The notes: generated from the letters alone by a model not told the origin. 64,000 bases of DNA from JAUILH01 sp965230535 (GCA_965230535.1 OZ246009.1:868001-932000); one strand, 5' to 3'. Positions 16,834-25,795 are shown, counted from the stretch's first letter. Numbers and translations are program-made.

Positions 16834-17989
16834 GTTTCAGAGCCTGATTGAGGTCTTCATAAATATCATCCACGTGTTCCAGGCCAACAGAGATTCTAAT
16901 GGTGCCATCCGTGATTCCGGCTTTTAAGCGATCCGCTTCACTTAACTTGGAGTGCGTTGTGGTAGCCGGGTGTGTTACAATGGTTCTGGTGTCACCTAAA
17001 TTTGCGGTTATAGACAGTAACTTGATCTGGTTGATGAATTCGAAACAAGCTTTTTTTCCACCTTTTACATCAATGGTAAAGAGTCCGCCTCCCATGCTCA
17101 TTTGCTGTTTTGCCAGCTCGTGTTGCTCGTGAGACTGAAGAAAAGGATAGCGTACAGCATTCAATTTCTCGTGTTTTTCAAATCTCTTCGCCAGTTCAAA
17201 TGCATTGTTGCAATGTCTTTCAACCCTGAGATCCAACGTTTCCAGACTTTTGGATAAAACCCATGCATTGAACGGAGATAAGCTGCTCCCGGTTCTTCTT
17301 AGAAAATCATAAACAGGACTGGTCAATTCTTTTTTGCCCAAAACCAGTCCACCAAGTACGCGTCCCTGCCCATCAATAAATTTCGTAGCAGAGTGAATGA
17401 TTAGATCTGCTCCAAACAAGGCTGGTTTTTGAACGATTGGTGTTGCGAAACAGTTGTCTACTGCCAAAATAGCCTGATGTTGGTGAGTCAATTCGCTTAA
17501 CCATTTTAAATCGATTAACTCTAAACTAGGATTGGTGGGTGTTTCAACAAGAACCATTTTGGTGTTGGCCTTAAAAGCTTGTTCCCAGGCTGACTGATCC
17601 TTTAAATCAACAAAGGTAGTTTCAATACCCCAACTCGGTAAAATGTTCTTTAAAATATAAAGCGTATTCCCAAACAAAGAAGATGCTGCCACAACATGAT
17701 CTCCAGCCTTCAAGTGTGCTGCCAATGAATTGAAGATTGCTGCCATGCCTGAAGCTGTCGCAACGCCCGATTCAACCTGCTCCAATGCGCACATCTTATT
17801 GATCAGTTCAGAACAATTTGGATTGGAAAAGCGCGAATAAATGTCTCCTTCCAACTCTCCGGCAAACATACTCTCCGCATGTTCTGCACTGTCAAATGTA
17901 AAACTGGAAGTCAGGAACATAGGAACAGAGTGTTCTCTGTAAGCCGTTTGCTCCGTCTGTAATCTAATGGCTGATGTAGCGTCTTTCAT
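16826..17989 (-). CDS. metZ: O-acylhomoserine sulfhydrylase (MetZ-like, PLP-dependent)
   Basis: A Cys/Met-metabolism PLP enzyme that forms homocysteine from O-acylhomoserine and sulfide. The ATG at 17989, one base after the osmC-like stop, is preferred over 18022, giving 387 residues. The lysine of HSATKFIDGQGRVLGG should bind PLP. This phrase, and a length below 400, resemble MetZ (O-succinylhomoserine sulfhydrylase) more than MetY, which is usually near 430 residues. Cystathionine gamma-synthase is a closely related alternative. It lies between the osmC-like gene and metX in one operon. Confidence 0.85.
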   Translation of the reverse strand: MKDATSAIRLQTEQTAYREHSVPMFLTSSFTFDSAEHAESMFAGELEGDIYSRFSNPNCSELINKMCALEQVESGVATASGMAAIFNSLAAHLKAGDHVVAASSLFGNTLYILKNILPSWGIETTFVDLKDQSAWEQAFKANTKMVLVETPTNPSLELIDLKWLSELTHQHQAILAVDNCFATPIVQKPALFGADLIIHSATKFIDGQGRVLGGLVLGKKELTSPVYDFLRRTGSSLSPFNAWVLSKSLETLDLRVERHCNNAFELAKRFEKHEKLNAVRYPFLQSHEQHELAKQQMSMGGGLFTIDVKGGKKACFEFINQIKLLSITANLGDTRTIVTHPATTTHSKLSEADRLKAGITDGTIRISVGLEHVDDIYEDLNQALKHA

Positions 17990-17990
17990 C

Positions 17991-18401
17991 TTAATTAATT
18001 TGATAGGTGTAGCTGATTTCAATGTCTTCTTTCAGGCAAAATTTGACCGAGCAATATTTATCTGTTGTCAATTGAACTGCACGAGCCAATTTGGCTTCAT
18101 CTATGGTTCCGGATAAATCAAAATGAACCCTGATAGATTCAAAGGGAGAAGGTATGCCTTCTTTTCTGGTTCCGTCAATAGTAATCTTAAAATCCTCAAT
18201 GGTTTGTTTCTGCTTATACAGAATGTTCAGAATATCTATAGCAGAACAACTCGCCAAACTATTTAATAATAGTTCCATGGGTCTAAAGCCCAGATTTTGT
18301 CCGCCAATGGTTTCACTGGCATCAGTATGTGTCGTATGTCCGGAGGCGTTTTTACTTTCCAGCAAAAAGGCATCATCCTTACGTTCTAAAGTAAGTTTCA
18401 T
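17991..18401 (-). CDS. OsmC-family protein, first gene behind the SAM riboswitch
   Basis: A 136-residue OsmC/Ohr-fold protein. OsmC relatives are thiol-dependent peroxidases or small-molecule thiol-handling proteins. Visible features are the GGQNLGFRPMELLLNSLASCSAIDIL stretch, with the family cysteine in LASC near residue 52, and a second cysteine in KYCSVKFCL. It is the first gene after the riboswitch and is followed at one base by metZ, so its expression should rise when SAM is low. A role in sulfide or persulfide handling during homocysteine synthesis is plausible inference. Confidence 0.85.
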   Translation of the reverse strand: MKLTLERKDDAFLLESKNASGHTTHTDASETIGGQNLGFRPMELLLNSLASCSAIDILNILYKQKQTIEDFKITIDGTRKEGIPSPFESIRVHFDLSGTIDEAKLARAVQLTTDKYCSVKFCLKEDIEISYTYQIN

Positions 18402-18448
18402 AATAAAAAAATAATACAGGAAATGTTGGGTTCAACCGGATAGTCTCA

Positions 18449-18555
18449 CTTATCTGTTCATGATAGATTGTCATGATAGGATTTAGCACCTTTCTCGTTA
18501 ATCGAGAGGTTGCCAAGGATTCATAGGGCCTAGTCCCTCCACCTTTCCTGATAAA
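18449..18555 (-). ncRNA. SAM-I (S-box) riboswitch
   Basis: Read on the minus strand, this leader has the complete S-box core in order: TTATC (P1 5' side), AGGTGGAGGGACTAGGCCC, then CTTGGCAACC, AGGTGCTAAATCC, and GATAA closing P1. P1 pairs + positions 18550-18554 with 18450-18454. The conserved GGCAACC is the complement of 18508-18514. The aptamer lies about 50 bases upstream of the osmC-like start, with metZ and metX behind it, as expected for methionine-biosynthesis control. A T-rich stretch follows, but no strong terminator hairpin is seen. The switching mechanism is therefore unclear. Confidence 0.95.
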
Positions 18556-18657
18556 TTGTACAAAAAGAACTGGGACAAAGGTAGGTGAATAAAACTGAAT
18601 TTTGCAAATCGAAGATTAAGGAGTTACCTTTTTGGTTTATTTGTATCAATTATCACT

Positions 18658-20562
18658 ATGAAATTGCTATTGAGTACTCTTTTAGGTTTGTTGATCTTTT
18701 CGTCCCAAGGTCAAATTGGATACGACATCAAACCTTTAAAACTTGATAAATACGGTCAAATACAGGAATACCCATCCAATTTCACACCCGTAAAGTATGA
18801 ACCCGGTGAAGTGGACCAAATCCATCAGTACCTATTTGAAAATGAAGTCAGGTTTGATACATCTCTTACCATAATCAACGATACAAGTGGTTGTCATTAC
18901 AAAGGAGAGTACTTGTGGTTTCCTCAACTAAAATCTCATGGAAAGGCCAGATATTATCCAACGCTTGATTGGCGAGAAGATTCCACGGAGTACCTGTCAC
19001 CATGGATTACCAACGCAGATTATGATCAATTCCGGGCATATATACGAGATTCGATTATGAGGAGAACCTTGGTGCAACAGGATCCTGACCCTTTAAAATG
19101 GGGATTTGAAATGCATGAAGATGATGGCGCCAAAATACATCCATCCGACTGGGGATTGAACTACGACACCAAATATGAATACATGCTGCCATCGGAAGGT
19201 GCTATCGCACCAAATAGGTCAAAATACGGGAAACGAGACATGCTGGCGGAATATTTTTATGGTGCCAGAGAAAGAAATGGAGGCCCATTCAAAATTGATC
19301 AGCGAAAATTATACTATGAGTTTTACTGGATGGATATGGTATCGGCAAACGCCTACAGAAGAAAGATAAAAGGCACGAAAGTGAATAAGACCGGTCAGAA
19401 CGGAGCGATCCGCGGACATACAGATTTGTCTAAATTCATAGTTGCCGAATGGGTAAGTATACTAAGAGATACAGGGTTTTGGTATCAAACCAATTTGCCG
19501 GAAAACTACAAAGAGTGGTTGACAGAGAATTATACCACGCAGGAAGACTATGCCAATATGCCTGTTTTAGGTTTAACAGGATATCAGGCCTGGGCATATT
19601 GTAAATGGAAAGAGAAAGTATACGTTGATTTGGCCAGAAGGAAAGGAGGAACGCTCCTGTTTCCGGATATTGAGTTGAGTTTGCCAAGAAAAATTCAGGT
19701 CGATAAACATCCTGTTGAACTCCCAAAAATTGTGGTACCTGAGGTGAACAATGCATGGTGGCGTATCACTAATGAAGATTACAAAGCTTTTGTTCAGGCT
19801 GTTCAGGATTCTTTGGTGAGAGATGGAATGTCAGATTATGTTGACCCCGAGAGATGTCGAATTCAAACCTATGATGTATATGGAGAACCTCAGGGGATTG
19901 AGGATTGGGTTTTAAATATGGATATGTCAATCAATGAGTATTATAAAAATGAGGATTCAGGTTATCAGGAAGAATTTGAGCAGAAATATTTGGACAAAGA
20001 CAAAAGGTTTTGGAAGATTCATAAAACCATTGCGCCCCAAAAACTCATGTATAGTTACTTTTGGTTCGATTACCCAGGTGCCAATGCCACCAGTAAATAC
20101 GCATTGATGCCAGGAAGTGAAACATATGAGGCTTACCTGTATCAGTTGGATTCTAGTGATGAGAATGGAGAACCAGTTGGAAAGGACTTGAATCTGTCAC
20201 GTATCAATAAACTAGGCAATGATGCCGGGGTAAGGAGCCACGAAGATATTACCAGATTTATTGTTCAGGAAATCATCAATATTTATCCTGTGATCCCAGG
20301 GAGCGCAAAAGTCGAGCCTTATGATTTTGAAACTTGTCCTGACTGCACCATTAAAGGAATTGTTTGGGAGCAAGCCAAAGCTTATTATTCATGGTATATT
20401 AACAAGCGACCGGGACATCAGAAAATGACTAAGAAAAACCCTACAGCAAAAATGAAACCCACCAAAGAACAATGGGAACAGATCATGAGTGGGAAAACCG
20501 TGATCTTGCCGGCGAAGGAAATTGAATTGCCTGTTCCTACTTTCAGATACGTAATTAAATAA
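18658..20562 (+). CDS. Secreted protein with two tandem FGE/GldK-J-like domains
   Basis: A 634-residue exported protein with signal peptide (ending SSQGQ). It contains two related halves. Each begins with a TN-DY-x-F-x-(10)-DS-(IL)-x-R helix (about 117-140 and 368-390), continues with an ANA..K segment and R-(GS)-H-x-D-(IL)-x-(KR)-FIV-x-E (about 240-265 and 525-545), and ends with Q-A-x-A-Y-x-x-W (about 308 and 570). This pattern is typical of GldJ/GldK and other FGE-sulfatase-fold proteins, but the terminal N-x-x-GNV-x-EW and GGSW motifs are missing. It is probably a structural, not catalytic, protein of the cell envelope. Confidence 0.6.
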   Translation: MKLLLSTLLGLLIFSSQGQIGYDIKPLKLDKYGQIQEYPSNFTPVKYEPGEVDQIHQYLFENEVRFDTSLTIINDTSGCHYKGEYLWFPQLKSHGKARYYPTLDWREDSTEYLSPWITNADYDQFRAYIRDSIMRRTLVQQDPDPLKWGFEMHEDDGAKIHPSDWGLNYDTKYEYMLPSEGAIAPNRSKYGKRDMLAEYFYGARERNGGPFKIDQRKLYYEFYWMDMVSANAYRRKIKGTKVNKTGQNGAIRGHTDLSKFIVAEWVSILRDTGFWYQTNLPENYKEWLTENYTTQEDYANMPVLGLTGYQAWAYCKWKEKVYVDLARRKGGTLLFPDIELSLPRKIQVDKHPVELPKIVVPEVNNAWWRITNEDYKAFVQAVQDSLVRDGMSDYVDPERCRIQTYDVYGEPQGIEDWVLNMDMSINEYYKNEDSGYQEEFEQKYLDKDKRFWKIHKTIAPQKLMYSYFWFDYPGANATSKYALMPGSETYEAYLYQLDSSDENGEPVGKDLNLSRINKLGNDAGVRSHEDITRFIVQEIINIYPVIPGSAKVEPYDFETCPDCTIKGIVWEQAKAYYSWYINKRPGHQKMTKKNPTAKMKPTKEQWEQIMSGKTVILPAKEIELPVPTFRYVIK

Positions 20563-20572
20563 GATTCATTCT

Positions 20573-20580
20573 TATATTTG
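20573..20580 (+). promoter_or_regulatory. Candidate promoter -7 box (TATATTTG)
   Basis: TATATTTG matches the Bacteroidota housekeeping -7 consensus TAnnTTTG and lies 18 bases before the start of the beta-barrel gene at 20599. No good -33 TTTG is visible, so the call rests on the -7 box and its position. Confidence 0.4.
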
Positions 20581-20598
20581 GTTCATAAATAAAGACTT

Positions 20599-21234
20599 AT
20601 GAAAAAGTATTTGCTGACTATTTTAATCTCATTCATTGCACTTGGAACACAAGCTCAGGTTGGAGAAAAAGGAAAATTCTATATTGATTTTGGTGGAGGA
20701 GTAGGTGTCTATAAAACAGATTTTACCTACAAAGACAATTTATCCAATGTCGAAGGAGAAGATACCGTAGCCACAACTTATGGCGCGTTTGGAGTTGAAT
20801 ATGGTATCATGAACTGGGTGAGTGCCGGATTAAACTTTAAGTCAGGGCAATACTTATATGAAAACGCAAACGGAAGGTCTAACAAGTGGAAGGTTCTTGA
20901 GTTGAGCTCTCATTTCTACTTTTTAAATAAAGAGAAGTTCACCCTGTATGGCAATGCTACTATTGGCAGTGGTTTTTTAACGGAAACCGGAACCTGGATT
21001 TTATGGCCTTACGAGAGAAAATTCTCTGGAGCCCATTATTCTTTGGGATTGGGCTTTAAGTGGTTATTCATTAAAGAGAAGGTGGGAATCTTTATGAACT
21101 ATGAGTTCAATCGTTATGGACTTGACATGAAAGAATACGTGTTAAACAATCAGGATCAGGATCTGTCTAACGTAACCGCTACGCATGATGTGAAAGGAAG
21201 CGAACTTAAATTCGGACTTTCGATCAAGTTATAG
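20599..21234 (+). CDS. Outer-membrane beta-barrel protein
   Basis: A 211-residue predicted outer-membrane protein. A signal peptide (ending ALGTQAQ) precedes alternating amphipathic strands with aromatic girdles, for example GAFGVEYGIMNWVSAGLNFKS and YSLGLGFKWLFIKEKVGIF. It ends in a strand finishing LSIKL, as in OmpW/OprF-like small barrels. The family cannot be named more precisely. Its stop nearly touches the stop of the convergent gene at 21236. A TATATTTG box upstream suggests its own promoter. Confidence 0.75.
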   Translation: MKKYLLTILISFIALGTQAQVGEKGKFYIDFGGGVGVYKTDFTYKDNLSNVEGEDTVATTYGAFGVEYGIMNWVSAGLNFKSGQYLYENANGRSNKWKVLELSSHFYFLNKEKFTLYGNATIGSGFLTETGTWILWPYERKFSGAHYSLGLGFKWLFIKEKVGIFMNYEFNRYGLDMKEYVLNNQDQDLSNVTATHDVKGSELKFGLSIKL

Positions 21235-21235
21235 C

Positions 21236-22144
21236 TTACTTAAAGAAAGTTGTCCAGCTAATCATAGGAATTGGAAGTGGGACAACTTCCGCTCCGCCAC
21301 CGCCGGTTCTGTCTGAAAAGAAACCACCGGTGAAACCAAAATCCCAAACATTTTGTTTTTTGGTTACCCATCTAACTCCGGGAATAAGTGCCCCCAGAGC
21401 AAAATCACTGTTCACGACAATCAAAGCTTCAAAATTGAAAAAAGCGGAACTACCGATTCTTAAGTGAGATCCCATAGATATTAATGGGGCATTTTGACCT
21501 GAAACATTGCCATCTCCGTAAACAAAACCATATCCGGCACCTAAGGTTACGTTATGATTTTTTGTTCCGTAGGTAGCTAAACCATAACCAAAGAGACCAC
21601 CGTAATCAGGACGAGTCCAACTCAACGAACCAAACAAAAGGCCTCCGCCAAGGTGAAATTTGTCCGCCACTTCATATCCAAATTTTGGGGTCAATACGAT
21701 CGGTGCACCAACGGGAGTGGTCATCACACCCAGAGAGAAATTGTCTCCTAATGCAAATTGGGCTTCCAGCAGAAAATAAGTCAATCTAAAGTAGTCATTG
21801 CCCTTGCCAAGTGGTATAGCACTGGTTGTTAGGTAATATCTTGAGGCCATCCTGTTTTCTCTAAAAGAGACACCCGATTTGTACTCCTTGATATTCTCAA
21901 TTTCTCTGATTTCCTTGATCTCGTGTTTGGGAATGTAAATTTCTCCCAATTTGTCTGTTTTGATCAGAACTTCTCTTGAATCTTGCTTTAAAATTTGACC
22001 CACATATTCGGTGCCGTCATTTTTTACCACAACGTACATTTTGTAAGACACTGTTGTTGTGTCACTTCCTTCCTGTGCCGCGAGAATGTTAGGCAATCCT
22101 ATAAAAAGAAGACTAAATAATGTGATTTTGATAAAAGCGTTCAT
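21236..22144 (-). CDS. Predicted outer-membrane or periplasmic protein with LSm-like N-terminal segment
   Basis: A 302-residue exported protein of unknown function. A signal peptide (ending NILAAQ) is followed by a charged beta segment (residues 33-75: NDGTEYVGQILKQDS, then IKTDKLGEIYIPKHEI). That segment looks like the small barrel found at the start of several Bacteroidota exported proteins. The rest is Gly- and aromatic-rich strands (LGGGLLFGSLSW, TLGAGYGFVYGDG) consistent with an outer-membrane barrel, ending in WTTFFK with a terminal aromatic. It is transcribed divergently from hemE. Confidence 0.7.
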   Translation of the reverse strand: MNAFIKITLFSLLFIGLPNILAAQEGSDTTTVSYKMYVVVKNDGTEYVGQILKQDSREVLIKTDKLGEIYIPKHEIKEIREIENIKEYKSGVSFRENRMASRYYLTTSAIPLGKGNDYFRLTYFLLEAQFALGDNFSLGVMTTPVGAPIVLTPKFGYEVADKFHLGGGLLFGSLSWTRPDYGGLFGYGLATYGTKNHNVTLGAGYGFVYGDGNVSGQNAPLISMGSHLRIGSSAFFNFEALIVVNSDFALGALIPGVRWVTKKQNVWDFGFTGGFFSDRTGGGGAEVVPLPIPMISWTTFFK

Positions 22145-22183
22145 AACTGATCAGATTAATGAATTCTAAGTCAAATATAGCTT

Positions 22184-22191
22184 TAAATTTG
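22184..22191 (+). promoter_or_regulatory. Candidate hemE promoter -7 box (TAAATTTG)
   Basis: TAAATTTG fits TAnnTTTG exactly and ends only four bases before the hemE ATG at 22196. If used, transcription would start at or beside the start codon, giving a leaderless or nearly leaderless mRNA. No clear -33 element is seen. Confidence 0.4.
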
Positions 22192-22195
22192 CACT

Positions 22196-23224
22196 ATGGC
22201 TTTAGATAATGATTTGATTTTAAGAGCAGCCCGTGGTGAAAAAGTCGAGAGAACACCAGTGTGGTTGATGCGTCAGGCGGGAAGGATTTTGAAAGAGTAC
22301 CGAGATGTGAGAGCGAGTTTAAGTGGATTTAAGGAATTGGTAGAAACGCCTGAGTTGGCAGCAGAAGTAACCATTCAGCCTGTAGATATTCTGGGAGTGG
22401 ATGCTGCCATTATTTTTTCAGACATTCTGGTCATTCCTGAAGCAATGGGCTTACCCTACCAGATGGTAGAGAAGAAAGGTCCCTGGTTTGAAAATACTAT
22501 AAAAAGTCAGGCAGACGTAGACAAGCTAAGAGATGCATCTCTGGATGATTTAGGATATGTGTTTGAAGCCATCAAAATCACAAAAAAAGAATTGAATAAC
22601 AGGGTTCCATTGATTGGGTTTGCAGGTGCACCATGGACTATTTTCTGCTACATGGTAGAAGGTGAAGGATCTAAAACATTCTCAAAAGCAAGAAGAATGT
22701 TGTACACCAACCCTGAGTTATCTCATCAGTTATTGGATAAAATAACCAACCTGACAATAGATTATTTGAAGGAACAAATCAAGTCAGGTGCCGATATGGT
22801 TCAGGTTTTTGATTCGTGGGCCGGAATCCTGGATTATAAGCAGTATAGAGAGTTTGGAACGAAATATGTATCTAAGATCTGCAAAGCAATTAAAGAAGTA
22901 CCAATTACAGTGTTCGCAAAAGGCGCATATCAGGCAAGAAAAGAAATCGCATCCATGGAATGTAACACCATCGGATTAGACTGGAATATGAATATTCAGC
23001 AAAGTAAATCCATTATTGGACCTAACAAAACTTTGCAGGGAAATCTCGATCCTTGCGTTTTATATGCAGATTTTAAGCGTATTGAATTGGAAACTCAGAA
23101 AATGTTAAATAGTTTTGGGACTCAAAGACACATTGCAAATCTTGGTCATGGTGTTTATCCAGATACCAACCCGGATCATGTAAGGTGTTTTATTGAAGCC
23201 GTTAAATCGTATCAACATAAATAA
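22196..23224 (+). CDS. hemE: Uroporphyrinogen decarboxylase
   Basis: HemE decarboxylates the four acetate groups of uroporphyrinogen III to give coproporphyrinogen III in haem synthesis in the cytosol. The 342-residue protein has the N-terminal signature RTPVWLMRQAGRIL (residues 19-32), the conserved Asp region IIFSDILVIPEAMG, the GFAGAPWT loop and the C-terminal NLGHGVYPDT motif. Length is normal. Other haem genes are absent nearby. The OmpA-family gene starts six bases downstream, so the two may be co-transcribed. Confidence 0.95.
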   Translation: MALDNDLILRAARGEKVERTPVWLMRQAGRILKEYRDVRASLSGFKELVETPELAAEVTIQPVDILGVDAAIIFSDILVIPEAMGLPYQMVEKKGPWFENTIKSQADVDKLRDASLDDLGYVFEAIKITKKELNNRVPLIGFAGAPWTIFCYMVEGEGSKTFSKARRMLYTNPELSHQLLDKITNLTIDYLKEQIKSGADMVQVFDSWAGILDYKQYREFGTKYVSKICKAIKEVPITVFAKGAYQARKEIASMECNTIGLDWNMNIQQSKSIIGPNKTLQGNLDPCVLYADFKRIELETQKMLNSFGTQRHIANLGHGVYPDTNPDHVRCFIEAVKSYQHK

Positions 23225-23230
23225 GAAATT

Positions 23231-24394
23231 ATGACTATTGGAAAAATTATTGGAGCCGGGTTAATCCTCATGTCTGGTGTAAGTTTTGCACAAGACGATG
23301 ACAAAAATTTGGTTCAGAACGGAGGGTTTGAAACCCTGGACGGCCGATTGAAAAAGGCAGGTCAAATTGAAGTGGCAAAGCACTGGGTGTCACCAACCGG
23401 AATGAAGGCTGACCTGTTCTCTGGTTCAGTTAAAGCTCCAACGGTGGCAACTCCTAAGAATTATATGGGAGAGGAATCACCTGCAGAAGGAGATAACTAT
23501 GCCGGAATCCGAGCATTCAGTTATAACGACAAAATGGTGAGAACCTACCTTCAAACAGAGTTGTTAGGACCATTGAAGAAAGATATGCAGTACTGCGTGT
23601 CGTTTAAAGTAAGCTTAGCCGAAAGATCAAAGTATTCTTCGAATAACCTGGCAGCTAGTTTGACAAAAAAGGCTCTGGAGACTGAAGAGAAAATCAGTTT
23701 GTTAGTAGAAGATGTTGAGAACAAGCACAGCAAAAATAAGGTGTTTGATGCCGTGTTTAACTGGGAAACAGTTTGTCATATCTACAAGGCAAAAGGTGGT
23801 GAGAAGTTCCTTACCATTGGAAACTTTGACACGAATAAGAAGACCAAGTATGGTAAAATGAAGAAGCCTAAAACTGTGTCTGGTGCGCAGTCATATGATG
23901 CGTATTACTTCATTGATGATGTGCAAGTATTCTTGTTAGACAGTGCAGCAGAGTGTAACTGTGAGAAGGAAGACCTAACTAAAGATGAGGTTGAAACAAT
24001 TTATGTGAGTACGGTAATTAGTAGAAAAGAACTTAAAACTCCTGATTTATTGGATGCAAGTACTGTTTACTTTGCTTCTAATAAGTATGATTTAACTGTG
24101 GCCGGAAAACAAGGTTTGGATAATCTTGCCGCCAGAATGTTGGAAGATGAGTCTATCAATGTAACAGTTCACGGTCATACTGATGTTAAGGAAACTGAAG
24201 CCGGACTTAAAAATCCACTGCTGAAATACACAGCTCAAAAAAGAGCAGATGCTGTTATTAAGTATTTGGAGTCTAAAGGTGTGGCTAAATCAAGAATGAC
24301 AAAAGAATTACACGGTGATAAGAGTCCTGCTGATACTTCAGATACAGGAATCGGTCACGCGAAAAACAGAAGAGTTGAGTTCACACTCAACTAG
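23231..24394 (+). CDS. OmpA-family outer-membrane/peptidoglycan-binding protein
   Basis: A 387-residue exported protein. A signal peptide (ending GVSFAQ) is followed by an N-terminal domain (about residues 25-240) that begins NLVQNGGFETLDGRLK. That phrase is typical of galactose-binding-like or DUF642-like beta-sandwich domains. The C-terminal 110 residues form an OmpA domain: VYFASNKYDLT, HGHTDVKE and KRADAVIKYLESKGV, then NRRVEFTLN. The OmpA part should bind peptidoglycan in the periplasm. A strong terminator follows at 24416. Confidence 0.85.
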   Translation: MTIGKIIGAGLILMSGVSFAQDDDKNLVQNGGFETLDGRLKKAGQIEVAKHWVSPTGMKADLFSGSVKAPTVATPKNYMGEESPAEGDNYAGIRAFSYNDKMVRTYLQTELLGPLKKDMQYCVSFKVSLAERSKYSSNNLAASLTKKALETEEKISLLVEDVENKHSKNKVFDAVFNWETVCHIYKAKGGEKFLTIGNFDTNKKTKYGKMKKPKTVSGAQSYDAYYFIDDVQVFLLDSAAECNCEKEDLTKDEVETIYVSTVISRKELKTPDLLDASTVYFASNKYDLTVAGKQGLDNLAARMLEDESINVTVHGHTDVKETEAGLKNPLLKYTAQKRADAVIKYLESKGVAKSRMTKELHGDKSPADTSDTGIGHAKNRRVEFTLN

Positions 24395-24415
24395 ACTTAA
24401 GAACGCAATAGTGTT

Positions 24416-24450
24416 AAAAACCTCTGCGCAGTAGCGTGGAGGTTTTTTTT
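24416..24450 (+). terminator. Rho-independent terminator
   Basis: AAAAACCTC (24416-24424) pairs with GAGGTTTTT (24439-24447), and the T-run continues to eight. The inner bases can pair weakly. It ends the hemE and OmpA-family unit. Confidence 0.85.
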
Positions 24451-24463
24451 ATTTTAGCACCAC

Positions 24464-25759
24464 ATGGCTGATAAAACTCAGGAAGCATTAGAGAAAAAGA
24501 AACGTATCCACGCCTGGACATTCTATGATTGGGCAAACTCGGTATATCCACTGGTAATTTCCAGTGCTGTTTTTCCCGTTTTTTACGACGAGATAACCGC
24601 TACCAAAGATGCGGATGGTGAAATTATTGACAGAACCGTAGAGTTCATGGGAATGAGCTTTGAGAATACAGAGATTCTCGGTTATATGATCAGTGCGAGC
24701 TTTTTAATAGTCTCATTAATCTCTCCACTTCTATCAGGCGTAGCGGATTATTCAGGGTCTAAAAAAAGCTTTCTGAAGATGTTCTGTTACATTGGGGCAA
24801 CTGCTACAATGGGACTTTTCTTCTTTGACCCAGATCAACTGGAATTGGGCCTTACCATTCTGTTGGTTGCCAGCACCGGCTTCTGGGCTAGTTTGGTGTT
24901 CTATAACGCCTATTTGCCCGAAATAGCACCTCCTGAAGAACATGATAAGATTAGCGCACAGGGTTTCTCTATGGGCTACCTGGGAAGCGCCATTCTACTC
25001 ATCATAATTCTGGCACTAGGTATGGGAGCGGGAATGCCGTTTAAATATGGGTTTGTACTTACAGGACTTTGGTGGATTGGATTTAGTCAATACACCTATA
25101 AATACCTTCCGAAATCTCAACCAAAAAAGGCATCTCTAAAAACTAAATTGACTAAAGGGTTTAAGGAGTTAAAGCAAGTTTGGAATGAGTTTATGCCTAA
25201 CGTTCAGCTCAGAAGATTCCTGATTGCATTTTTTCTCATTAGCATAGGCGTACAAACCATTATGGTTTTGGCTGTATCGTTTGCCAAGGTAGAACTGGAA
25301 ATTGATGCAACAGGCTTAATTGCAAGTGTACTATGCATTCAGTTTGTTGGTATAGCAGGATCGCATTTGTTTGCTCGTTGGGCCAAAAAGTTTGGAAACA
25401 TGGTTTTATTATCTGTGGCAAGTGGTGTATGGCTCCTATGCTGTCTAATTGCTTTCGTAATTACAGAACAATGGCAGTTTTATTGTCTTGCGGCTTTGGT
25501 AGGTTTTATTATGGGAGGAACTCAGGCTTTAACGCGTTCATCTTATTCACAGATGCTCCCAAAAACCAACGACCTGGCATCTTATTTTAGTTTTTATGAT
25601 GTAACAGAGAAAATTGCCATCGTAATAGGTACGTTTACTTATGGTTGGGTACTGGGTGCTTCCAATATGAGATACTCGGCCTTAGCCATGGGAGGATTCT
25701 TTCTATTGGCGATAATTGGTTTTTTGTTTGTACCAAGATTAAAATCTAGTGCCAAATAG
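24464..25759 (+). CDS. MFS transporter, UMF1/Atg22-like
   Basis: A 431-residue inner-membrane protein with about twelve hydrophobic segments. The N-terminal signature HAWTFYDWANSVYPLVISS is characteristic of the UMF1 (Atg22-like, BtlA) branch of the major facilitator superfamily. The later phrase MGGTQALTRSSYSQMLPK is also typical. Fungal Atg22 exports amino acids from the vacuole, but the bacterial substrate is not known. It starts 14 bases after a terminator and precedes lhgO by 36 bases. The promoter box for lhgO at 25773 suggests separate transcription of the next gene. Confidence 0.88.
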   Translation: MADKTQEALEKKKRIHAWTFYDWANSVYPLVISSAVFPVFYDEITATKDADGEIIDRTVEFMGMSFENTEILGYMISASFLIVSLISPLLSGVADYSGSKKSFLKMFCYIGATATMGLFFFDPDQLELGLTILLVASTGFWASLVFYNAYLPEIAPPEEHDKISAQGFSMGYLGSAILLIIILALGMGAGMPFKYGFVLTGLWWIGFSQYTYKYLPKSQPKKASLKTKLTKGFKELKQVWNEFMPNVQLRRFLIAFFLISIGVQTIMVLAVSFAKVELEIDATGLIASVLCIQFVGIAGSHLFARWAKKFGNMVLLSVASGVWLLCCLIAFVITEQWQFYCLAALVGFIMGGTQALTRSSYSQMLPKTNDLASYFSFYDVTEKIAIVIGTFTYGWVLGASNMRYSALAMGGFFLLAIIGFLFVPRLKSSAK

Positions 25760-25772
25760 TCACTTTTTAGCT

Positions 25773-25780
25773 TAATTTTG
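25773..25780 (+). promoter_or_regulatory. Candidate lhgO promoter -7 box (TAATTTTG)
   Basis: TAATTTTG fits TAnnTTTG. Its final TTG (25778-25780) is an apparent in-frame TTG start for lhgO, which is better explained as promoter sequence. The GTG start at 25796 would then have a leader of about ten bases. Confidence 0.45.
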
Positions 25781-25795
25781 CCGAAAATTATTTCT

